Shown in pieces: positions 54,701-64,000 of a stretch of DNA of 64,000 bases. A program made the position numbers and the translations under genes. Source of the DNA: Paraspadella gotoi (taxonomy: Eukaryota; Chaetognatha); the NCBI GenBank assembly GCA_051294375.1, contig CM119269.1:1897601-1961600 (forward strand), in the 5' to 3' direction. The notes under the pieces are model-generated. The model was given only the letters and a program-made list of their open reading frames with translations, ran no database searches and had not been told where the DNA came from. Position 1 is the first letter of the stretch. Each line of letters begins with the position of its first letter.

Positions 54701-55528
54701 AATATATTTAGGGATTGCCTTATATTTTTTTGTTGATTCAAGGATACTTCTCAATTTAAAATTTGAAAAATTAATCCTTCATATTTTCATAGTTTCCTAA
54801 TTTTTCTAATCTAAGTTTTCTCGGTGAATAGAATGCAGTCCTGACTGAATTATGCCTTAATATTTTTAGCTGGCACACTTTGCAACATTAAAGTTATAAT
54901 ATCATGATTAGGCAACATAGTTACCCATGGTAAATACAAAATACACTATACTATTGTTACTTACCAGACGCATGCGACTCACTCACTCCCATTGACCAGA
55001 ATTGACTCCCCCTTTCCCCCGTGGACTTCCTCGAATTGCTCTCGCGCTGACAGTTTGATATCATATGAGGGCCGCAGAGCGAACCTCGCGCGCTTTTGGC
55101 CCGCAACGCCCCTGGCGCCCGCGCGGGCATTCGCTCCCGCGCGTGACCCGTCCTCGCGTGAAGACAGCTTTATTTCTTTATTCCTATTTATATATCAACC
55201 GTTCGCGGGATGCCGGACCCTTTAACAAAAGGAAGGCAGCGAGGGGAAGAGACGAGCGGATCTATCCTCTCTCTCTCTCTCTCTACCTCTCGTCTCTCTC
55301 TCTTCTCTCTCTCTCTTCTCTCACCTTCTCTCTCCTCTCTTCTCTCTGATTCTGCTTCTCGTGTTGATCCGAATTCTCTCTCTTTACGGACGCTTTTTTC
55401 CGCACCCTAAAACTGGCCCTCGTTTTTCGGGAACGAAATTTCCTTGGTCAATCGCGCCAGCCAAATGTGTCTTGTTCGATGTTTGGGCTCACAGCAATTG
55501 TTTTTTTCATCTTCATTCTCGTCTCCTC

Positions 55529-55565
<37 letters not shown>

Positions 55566-55966
55566 GTTCTGCTCTCTTCTTCTCTTCGTCGCTCATTCAT
55601 TTCTCCCTAGTTTCTTTTTCAGATCTTGGTTACTAACTGCCGATTCTGCTGTCGGTTCGCATACCTTATGTCTTATTCTTACGCTTGATTTCCCCCGCTT
55701 CGTACCATGGACTCTCCAACTCTCTCTCTCATCATCCCACTCCCAGGTGGCGCTATGAAATGAGTCAAGCAGGGTAGGCGCCACAGCGCGGGCGTCATCT
55801 CGCTTTCATAATCGCGATGAGAGGTAAGAGAATCTTGACAAAATCCTCTGAAATATGGGCAGTTTGTTGACGTGCAGGCGCGGGGGGCGGCTTCTTCTCT
55901 CTCCTCTTTCTCTCTCTCCTCCTTCTTCCTCTCTCTCTCTCTTCTCTTCCTTTCTCTCTCTCTCTT

Positions 55967-56002
<36 letters not shown>

Positions 56003-59000
56003 GGCACTGAAGCGGGGAGAGATGAGGAGAGGGCTTCGGTTGATGGAGCAAGTAAGAAACGCACGTTGTTATTCGTTATTGAGTTGAAATGTGTGAAATT
56101 TCTCCCGTGTATTTCTTTTCTTTGAAAATGACTGATGGAAAGAGATTAGAAATTACGAAACTTTTAGAATCAAAGGCTTAGCTTTTTTTCCCCTCTTTTT
56201 TTTGTCGTGCTGCTTTTTGGCGTAGGCTGCACGAATAAACAATAAATAACAAGTTATCGAGTGGTTTTTTTTTATAAAGAAATTATAGTGGTAAAAAAAA
56301 TAAATTAGATTCTAGTTTTAGCGTTCAAGTTGCTGGATTGAATAACGATGCAAATCGAGACATTCCGCTGATTCTGTTGCTACTATATTAAAAAAAAAAT
56401 TTCAGGGTCCTCGCTCTCCTCCTCTCTTCTTTCCTCTCTCTTCTTATTCTTCTCTCTCTTCTCTCTCTCTCTCTCTCTCTTTCCTCTCTCTTCTTTCTTC
56501 TATCTTCTCCGCACATCCTCGCTTCATTCTTCTCATCAGTTCCCCCCCGTTTCTCCATCTCTCCCTCCTCTACCTCCCTCTCCTCTCCGGTCATTCTTCT
56601 CAATATGGCCGCCCCGCGAAATCTCGTCCCGGTGTTTCGGTTCGCGCGGGCCGCAGACGAGAGAAAGACGGGCAGCGAAGATGAGGAAGTCGGCGTGAGA
56701 GGAGGAGGAGGAGAGGGGCGCGTCGCTCGCTTCCGGCCGCGCTGTCGATTCCGCGTTTCTTTTCCTTTTTCTCCTTTTGTCGGATACTTTTTTTTTCTCT
56801 TTGAGAATATCTCTGTTTAAACGATTTTTTAAGCTAAATAAATTTATTGTATAAACCTTTCGCTTCATATATATCCGGTGGAGTATTTGATTTTTCTCCT
56901 CGCTTCCGGCACATATTGTGTTTTTGTGATGCGTAAAACTTTTTCTGTCAAGTTTGTTAATCTCGACGATCTATGTTTTGCAAACCAAAACACTTGTATT
57001 AAGAAATACTCGAGTTCAGTTGTATTTTTCACAAACGCTGCACACATGCATTCGATTTTGATTCCGCATTTTCACAATTTATCTTATTTTCTTTTCCATG
57101 GTTATGCATTAATTTTGTGTCTACGCATGTCTTGAAGCGGTTGCGTTGGTTTCCTTTGATTAAAGACAGGTCGATGTTAAGACGAACAAGCATATAATTC
57201 TAATGCTATGATAGAAATTAAGAACACGCTACAGTATTATAACTATCTTTCTAGGTCCATATTCATCTCATTTAGGTAAAATTATGTAATCTCTCAACCG
57301 ATAGTTGATAAATTATCATATATATATATATTATATTTATTATCTTCGATATCTTTTCAGAGCAATAATTCTTAAAGAGGTTCTTAGTACAATATACAAA
57401 TAAATAAATTTTTCTAAGTACAATAAATACACATACAATAAATTTCTCGGCATCTTGGTTCAATTTATCAAATTATCTTTCAGCACTTCCATAATATTTT
57501 CATGTTTATAACGTTCGTCATTAATTTGATGTAAGGTTATACGTTGAAACACGCTCAGGCTTGTTATTTTATATCGAATTCTTGCACTTCGTTATGCAAG
57601 CTTACAATCTTATTCTGTTTAAAGACTAATTATGGAATATGAAAGCAGCAAATTGTGTCATTCAACAATAATTTACACCTATGTCCTACGTAGTTCAAGA
57701 AGCTTGAATGTATAGCCTTCACCAGGCTTTGTATCTTTATCATATCTTTTCTTTAAAAGTCAAGAATAAATAGATAGACACTACCATACACAGTGAATAA
57801 AACACAGGATCTAATCGTTGACCTGGAGCCGTCGCTGCTCATGGAGGGAGACTGGCGAGAGAGGAAACAGAGATCAAAGAAAAGTTTACCGACAAATCGA
57901 ATTGAGAGAAGTTCTGTTGGGGAAGAGCCAAAAAAGCATAAAAGAGGAATAAAACATTGGCGGTGAATCAGATATGGACTTCGAATGAGCTGGATCGATC
58001 GACAATTCGCGAGCAGACGATTCGACTTTGACAGGCGAAGACTCTCCACTTGAAGGATTTTTTGAAGCGGAAACAAACGAGAAACGACGACAACGACTAA
58101 CGAGAGACAACGACGACAACGAAGGCCTCCGAGTGCTGATGATACGTCAAACGAAGAAGAGATGAGCGAAATGAAAAAAATTAAGATTTATATATATATT
58201 ATATAATTTTAAATCCTTTCTTATAAGAATGTGAAAAGAATGATCTGCAAATATGTATTTTTTCTTCGAAAAAGTGAAATTTTTGGTCACCCTATGATCA
58301 ATAAATAACTTATTCACAAAAATCATTAACAACTAATATTATGTTCGCTAAACGATTCAAAACTTGGTCTCATTGTCATTATTGTGATGTAGATTGATGA
58401 TGGAATTACTGAGAATATAATTTTTCTCGATATGCATAGTACATAGAATTTCCTCCACCATCTACCTTTTTCATACCGATCAGAACCGCTAACGCCACCT
58501 ACGCCCCTTATCTTCTGACATCTCGCGACCAGCACTCCGCGCTTCAGTCGCCGCTTCTTTCGCCGCCCGGCGACGCCGTCCAGGCCTCAAGCAGCCGCAT
58601 CCATCACCGCTCTCCTTCGAGGCCAACGGCTTCCAGTCAACGTTTCTAAAATTAGAGCAAAGTCGGCGTCGCCTGGACGAGTGAAAGCAAGAAAGCCAAG
58701 CATTCGCCGCTGAATGCTTGATAAGCTAGTCGAGATGCAACCAAGGCATATCTGTATACCATGTGTGCGTGGCAACTTCAAGCTATTTTTTATCTAAAAT
58801 TTTTGCATAAAGTTACTTGATTTACCACTATTTTTCTATCTTTATATTATTAATAAAAAATTTACAAAATTATAAAGACAGGTTTTAATCTAAGATCGAA
58901 AAAATAAAATTTAAATATTGCAAAACTCTAGCCTTTGTGATTCATTAAGACCTCGTCTTACATTGAAGTAGGACAAAAAATTAAGAGCACTATGCAGAGA

Positions 59001-59930
59001 AAAAACAGTCCTCCAAAAATATTATTCCTTCTTTTTTTAGACTTATTTTTTGTTCTTTTTCGTTACTTTTTAGTTAAACCAGACACTATTTAAATGTGGG
59101 AGTGTCTTTATGCTTCAAATAATTTTATGCGTGTTGAGAATCTTTTTATTCAGTCCTAGGAAGGTTGTACTATATATTAAAACCTATTACTTACAAAAAA
59201 AATATATTCACAATGAAATTCGATAATTTTTATAAACCGCGACAATTTTTTTTAACACTCATGGAGTCTTTCTGAATTTTACGAGTTAATTATAAGTACG
59301 CCAAACTTAGGAGGTATTTTCCTTAAAGAGCACAGCACATTATTTTCTGCTAACAAAATTGGAGAAATTATGCGCTAGATATGAAAAAATATTATTTTAT
59401 TAAATTTCACCTATTCTCTAAGAAAAAATATTAATAATAAATATAAACTTAACATAAAATAGAATAAGGTGCGTGCTTGAACAAGAACCACTTACTCGCT
59501 AACAAACTCTCTCTCGTAAATTAAAAGACCTGACTTTTCTCACAGTATTCAAAGTATTGCATCAAATCCATTCTTCAGAAATACCGTTGTCCTGGAACTA
59601 AATGCTTTCTTCTTCCATCTCGGCCCCGCTCTTTTCTCATCCTCATCATTATTCCTCCTCCTCCTCCTCCTCCCTTTGCCCCCTCCTCCTCTTCCTCCTA
59701 CATCCTTCCTCCCAGTTTCCACCTTGCCACGATATGACGCCGCCTTGGCGAGAAGATGTCACTATGCCCGCGCCCACTTCCGTGCGGCGCGGCTCTGTTT
59801 CTCTTACCTCCTCCTCCTCCTCTTCCTCCTCCTCCTCCTCTCCTTGTCTCCCATCCCGGGGAAGCGACCCGGTTTTTCGCGAAACAGCGAAACTTTTCTC
59901 CTTTCGGATTCCAGAGTTTTTCCCGTTTCG
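48757..59930. repeat. duplicated segment, copy 2 (error-rich, probable assembly artefact)
   Basis: Repeats 37367-48731 in order and orientation with very frequent one-base deletions and insertions, mostly in homopolymers and doublets. Examples: GGAAAAAGTCG becomes GGAAAAATCG, GATCAATAG becomes GATCATAG, ACTCACCTAG becomes ACTCCACCTAG. Sequence quality returns to normal right after 59,930. Confidence 0.93.
48794..54475 (-). pseudogene. frameshifted copies of carrier exons 1-5 (artefactual)
   Basis: Recognisable copies of carrier exons lie at about 48,794-48,884, 49,939-49,995, 50,074-50,207, 53,546-53,580 and 54,430-54,460. Each coding copy of useful length has one or more single-base indels, and exon 2's donor is altered. 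Exons 6-10 are absent. They read as sequencing error on the same locus, not as a decayed paralogue. Confidence 0.8.
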
Positions 59931-60708
59931 AAACGAGAAGAGAGAGAGACGAGAGAGAGAGAGAGAGAGACAGGGAGAGAGAGAGAGAGAGAGAGAGGTT
60001 TCCACGCTTTCCCCGCGCACCTTTCGTTTCCATTTGCATAATAGTTCGTTGAAAGATTTTTTTTCGACGTTCGTTTTTGAAACGACTTCGTTTCGCGTTG
60101 TTGCGTTATGCGGTTTTTTTTTCTTTGTTGCTTTTATCTGTTTTTGAATAAAGTTAAGCATAAAGTTAAACTTGACTTACTATTTTTTTTTTTTTTTTTG
60201 GTTTTTCTAAAGAAGTTTCATCGAATACTTTACGAATTACTTTTCCACTTTAGTTTCATCAACTCCAACTTTAAACAAAAACGATTAAAATTTTCACGAA
60301 AAAAAATACTTATAAATAATTCGTCAAATAAAACGTCAAACTATTGAAAATATACAAATTTAATTGACGAAGAAGGGGATATGAAATCTTGATCACGAAA
60401 AGGCTAAGTTCGGATCGTCACAAAAAAAAGTGAAGAACCTGTGAAAAATTCGATCAACAACGAAATTCTTTTCTCATCTAAGAACAAAAAATTTGACTTC
60501 AACGTCAAATCTCTTTTACTTTACTTTTTTCGGCGCCAAAAATTCCCCCACTGTCACCATTGCCTCCGCCGCCAACAACGCCACCGTCGCCGCTCGCGTC
60601 GCCCCACCAACCACCGCGTCAACCTTTTCCGCAGCCGTTAACGTCAACGCCGCCACCGCCGCGTCAAACGCCAACATAGCCGCCGTCACCGCCGCGCCAC
60701 GAGCGAGG
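59931..60708 (+). promoter_or_regulatory. Mef2 upstream region / 5' UTR
   Basis: A (GA)n tract is at 59,935-59,998, followed by a T-rich stretch to about 60,400. From 60,530 a CpG- and GCC-rich segment leads to the start codon. The in-frame A/T/V-rich reading upstream of the ATG is probably 5' UTR because MEF2 proteins start at MGRKK. Confidence 0.45.
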
Positions 60709-60762
60709 ATGGGAAGGAAGAAAATACAAATCTCGCGGATCGGCGACGAGAGAAACCGACAG
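60709..60762 (+). CDS. Mef2: MEF2 first coding exon (MADS box start), partial gene
   Basis: The 18 codons read MGRKKIQISRIGDERNRQ and end at CAG|GTGCGAG. Vertebrate MEF2 genes have the same 54-nt first coding exon and the same junction after NRQ. Relative to the common ITRIMDERNRQ there are two changes: T to S and M to G in the N-terminal DNA-binding arm/helix. The remaining MADS box (VTFTKRKFG...) was not found up to 64,000, so the next exon is at least 3.2 kb away. MEF2 is a nuclear MADS-family activator of muscle, neural and other programmes. The donor is present three times in tandem 24 bp apart. Confidence 0.9.
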
Positions 60763-60814
60763 GTGCGAGGGATTGGGGAGCGACAGGTGCGAGGGATTGG
60801 GGAGCGACAGGTGC
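60757..60814 (+). repeat. 24-bp in-frame tandem repeat spanning the Mef2 exon 1 donor
   Basis: Two complete 24-bp units (60757-60780, 60781-60804) and the start of a third. Each carries CGACAG|GTGCGAG (third: CAG|GTGCAAA). Read through, each unit adds VRGIGERQ. Confidence 0.95.
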
Positions 60815-61215
60815 AAACGTTTAGGAGCTGAGTAGTTACAGTTGCCATGTGGTCGAGGCCGAGCAATGATTGATGCAAGACGATGTTTAAAGGTCGAAGG
60901 TTCACTGAGTTAATGATCGGGTTTGTGACAAGAGGAACGTAATTGTTGGCATCAATGAGGGAGTGGGTAAAAGTAGGAAAGTTTGATTTGCGGAATGTGG
61001 AATGAGGAATGAGGAATGAGGAATAATGCCACAGGGTAAGACGTTTGGTTAAAATCGGAAAGGGAGAACAATTTTGAGGGACGACGAATCTGCTCGGCCC
61101 AAATTTTTACCGGCTTTTAAAATTTCGGAAAATTTTGTCTATTTGATAATTTTGATGAAATATTTTGTCATTTTTATCAATGAAATTGGTAAAAATTGGT
61201 AAAAATAATCAAAAT

Positions 61216-61262
61216 TTTCCATTCATTTAATAAACAAGCTATCTTGGCCCTGACTTTGGACA
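61216..61262. repeat. short dispersed repeat, copy 2
   Basis: Shares CATTCATTTAATAAACAAGC and CTTGGCCCTGACTTTGGACAGGC-type sequence with 40,886-40,945. The flanks differ, so it is a separate insertion. Confidence 0.7.
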
Positions 61263-61734
61263 GGCTTTGGTGGTTTAAGGCCTCCATCACAGTCTCTCAC
61301 AGTCTTGTTTATTCACTCCCGGAGTACCTAGCTTCCTTATCAATGAAGTGGTATAAACTATAATGTTTCAAAGAATGTTTCAATTGTATGAAAATACCAC
61401 TCCCTTAAGTATTAGATCGGGGAATACTATATTGCTAAGTTATCGACCTGACAATACGCTAATCGTTCATAGATACTGTTCAATGAACTGCAAAATGAAT
61501 CGACAGTAGAAGGAGAGTCTGACGGATTATTTAACAGTTCCGCACTTGGGGAATCGGATTGGCCGCCAAGGAAGAAATGCCGATCATAGGCTATTAACCA
61601 AATCGCTAATTAATTATACCAACGAAAAAATAAATACGGAAAGAAAAAAAAAAGAGAGAAAAATCCGGATCCAGAAGAACGACGATCATTTATTCTAATC
61701 CGCTTTTCGCGTCATCATCCGGATTTGATCGTCT

Positions 61735-62160
61735 GAGAAGAGAGAGAGAGAGAGGAGGGAGAAGATGGGGGGGATGAGAGGAGAGAGAGAGAGATGAGCC
61801 GATAGATGTGAGAGGATTGAGAGAGACGATGAATTGTTGATAGGGACTGAGAGATGGGGAGATGAGAGAGAGGTATTTACGGAGAGATTTAGAGAGAGAG
61901 GGGGGGGGAGATAGGAGAAGCGAGATGAGAGAGGTAGAATGCGAGATATAATGGGAGTTTGGAATATGAAATAAATAAAGGTAAAAGTCTTGCCAAGATC
62001 GTCTTTCTCTCTCTCTCTTCTTCTCAATCTCTCTCCCTCTCCCTCTCTCTCTCTCTCTGCTCTCTCTCTCCTCTCTCTCTCTCTGTCTCTCTTCTATCTC
62101 TCTTCTCTCTCGTCCCTCTCTTCTCCTCTCTCTCTTTTCTCTCTTTCTCTCTCTCCCCCA
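61735..62160. repeat. facing GA-rich and CT-rich blocks
   Basis: A purine-rich block of GAGAGA/GATGAG (61,735-61,925) and a pyrimidine-rich block of CTCTCT (61,999-62,155) are imperfectly complementary and could pair into a long hairpin in RNA. Confidence 0.5.
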
Positions 62161-62351
62161 TGTCTCTATCTATCTCACACGTGCTGCTGCTGGCCTGACG
62201 TGCCATTTCGATCATTGTTTCTGAATTCTGGTGTGGGAAGTGTGAAAAAAAAAAAAGAGTGGGATTTCTTTTTCTCCCTCACAGTCGACTAAGTTCCGTT
62301 TATTGCTCATGAGTCGTCGTCACTGTTGTCGACGATGTCTTCGTCGTCGTC

Positions 62352-62361
62352 NNNNNNNNNN
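62352..62361. other. assembly gap (10 N)
   Basis: Ten N within a TCGTCG triplet tract. Confidence 0.99.
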
Positions 62362-62459
62362 TCGTCGTCGAGTCGTTCAGGCTGATCTCGAACTCAAGGA
62401 GGATATGAAGATGAGGGAAGCAACGTGGGCGAACGACTGGAGGAAGCGAAGAGAAAGGG

Positions 62460-62669
62460 GAGGAAAGAAGGAAAGAAAGAATTAAAGAAAAATAGAAAGA
62501 GAGAAAGAAAGAATTAAAAAAAGCCAAAAAATATGAGAGAAAGAAAGAAAGAAAGCAAGAAAGAAAGAAAAAAGAAAGAAAGAAAAAAAGCAAGAAAGAA
62601 AGCTAAAGAGAAAGAAAGAAAGAAAGATAGTAGGAAAGAATGAAAAAAAGAAAGAAAGAAAGGAAGAAA

Positions 62670-62710
<41 letters not shown>

Positions 62711-62890
62711 CAAGAGAAATGGAAAGAAAGAAAAAATAATAATAAAGAAAGTTAAAACGAAAGAAAGAAAGAGATAAAGAAAGAAAGAAAGAAAAAAGAA
62801 AAAAAGAAGGAAAGAAAGAAAAAAAAAGAAAAAAGAAAAAAAGAAGGAAAGAAAGAAAGAAAGAAAGAAAGAAAGAAAAAAAGAAAGGAT
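62460..62890. repeat. (GAAA)n microsatellite
   Basis: About 430 bp of imperfect GAAA repeat. Long frames on the opposite strand (F/L/S-rich) are artefacts. Confidence 0.9.
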
Positions 62891-63457
62891 AGTGAGCTAG
62901 CGGGCGCGCCAACTCCCACGACCGAAATCTTGACCAAAATATTTTCCTTTTGCTTTCATTTTTCTTCTTTTTCTTTTCTTTCTTTTTTTCTACTTCTTTA
63001 AAATGTCGATTGTGATGGGAAAAGTCGTTAGAACCGGTGTACATCTCGTTACTGTTTTTTATTCAACCGAATGAGGTATTTTTGGAACAGATTTTTTCTT
63101 TCCTTTTTTTTCTTTTTTGTTTTTATTTTACGTTTTTATTGTTTATCTTTTGGCTTAGAAACGAATCTGGCCGAGTTCATTAACATAGTCCTTCTAAAGT
63201 TCTAATTTCTAATTTCAAGGATGTTTTATATTAAATTGAAAACAGAGAAAAGACATTGCTGAATAAATAGGAATATTTTGTAATTTTACTTCTGATGTGT
63301 GAAAATTTATGTAGTTTGATGGTTTAAATTAAGAAAATCGTAGTTTATGCAAGAACTAAAATTTTTTCAACTCAATCTGTTAGTATATTTAAAAAGTTAT
63401 GTTTTACGATTTTCTCATTCCAGCTTTGAATTAAATTGCCAGAGAAAATAGAGAGGA

Positions 63458-63467
<10 letters not shown>

Positions 63468-63521
<54 letters not shown>
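63468..63521. repeat. (GA)n microsatellite
   Basis: About 26 pure GA units. Confidence 0.95.
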
Positions 63522-63523
<2 letters not shown>

Positions 63524-64000
63524 CTTTAAATTTATTCAGCCCACTCCCATTTCATTTTCCTCATTCAAGTTTCAAGAAAGAATCTTCACTTTTTTTTTCT
63601 TTCCTTCTTTCGATTGTGAATTTCGTCGTTCGACTTTCGACTAATTTTTCTCACGAGGACTTTTTTTCTCTTTCTCCGACGGAAACCGACGCCTCCGCCG
63701 CGCGATGGCACCGGAAGTCGCTCCGGCGCTTTTGATAATTTCTTCGAATAACCGTAATAACCAAAGCGGCGCCATTAGACGCCTCAAATGACGCCGGAGA
63801 CGAGACTCCGCGTCGATCGGCCACGGACGATTACGGAAGACGCGTATCACTGACAAACCGGTTTAGAAGGAAGGAAAGAAAGAAAGACCTAAAGAAAGAA
63901 AGAAAGAAGGAAAACAGAAAGACAGAAAGACAGAAAGACAGAAAGAAAGAAAGAAAGAAAGAAAGAGTTGAGTGTAAAAAATATAAAAGCTTTGACAGAG

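Larger units (their letters stand above)
60815..64000 (+). other. inferred Mef2 intron 1
   Basis: No further MEF2 exon was recognised. It contains the short repeat copy at 61,216-61,262, a GA-rich block (61,735-61,925) facing a CT-rich block (61,999-62,155), a 10-N gap, GAAA repeats and a CpG-rich patch at 63,675-63,850 with no convincing gene. Confidence 0.5.

Noticed and set aside
60493-60708. N-terminal A/T/V-rich extension of MEF2
   Set aside because: MEF2 proteins start at MGRKK; the upstream frame is open because of GCC-rich composition.
62514-63044. Hydrophobic F/L/S-rich frames over GAAA repeats (also 14,532-14,961 and 19,948-20,235)
   Set aside because: TTTC repeats read as FLSFFLSF in any frame; these are not membrane proteins.
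63700-63790. Small plus-strand ORF MAPEVAPALLIISSNN
   Set aside because: Only 28 codons, no homology or splice support.

Overview
The window is nuclear DNA from an invertebrate animal, sampled from a draft long-read assembly. It has spliced GT-AG genes with mostly short introns, very abundant microsatellites ((GA)n, (GAAA)n, (GAC)n, (GAA)n, (AAT)n) and five N-runs. The gene set is bilaterian: BMAL/cycle, ABHD8, STK33, a mitochondrial glutamate-type carrier, MEF2 and an Egalitarian-like winged-helix protein. I favour an arthropod, perhaps a crustacean, but the sequence does not prove it. No transposase, reverse transcriptase, CRISPR array, rRNA or intact tRNA was seen.

Layout. 1-4.1 kb is simple repeats and AT-rich spacer. 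4.14-5.65 kb (minus) is a three-exon gene for a 146-residue protein I do not recognise. 5.8-8.2 kb is minisatellite and microsatellite DNA. 9.97-16.88 kb (minus) is a 19-exon bmal gene whose splice phases all close to give 775 codons. 19.31-25.19 kb (minus) is a nine-exon gene with three winged-helix-like repeats and a beta-barrel-like domain. 26.91-28.76 kb (plus) is ABHD8, converging on STK33 at 29.44-33.89 kb (minus). 35.36-43.11 kb (minus) is a SLC25A22/A18-type carrier. 60.71 kb (plus) is the first coding exon of Mef2; the rest of that gene lies beyond the window.

Assembly. 37.37-48.73 kb and 48.76-59.93 kb are the same sequence twice, separated by a 25-N gap. The second copy is riddled with one-base indels and breaks every carrier exon it repeats. 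It looks like an unmerged contig overlap, not a biological duplication. Removing it would place the Mef2 exon about 12 kb from 48.73 kb closer to the carrier gene.

Most interesting. Two unrelated genes (ABHD8 and Mef2) each have a 5' splice site repeated three times in tandem by an in-frame unit (33 bp and 24 bp). Several other introns have microsatellites starting at or beside their splice sites, and the bmal stop-codon segment lies in a 55-bp tandem array. A roughly 250-bp dispersed element with terminal hairpins occurs three times between 20.6 and 31.6 kb. The genes do not form an operon. A loose functional link is that bmal and Mef2 both belong to the animal circadian network.
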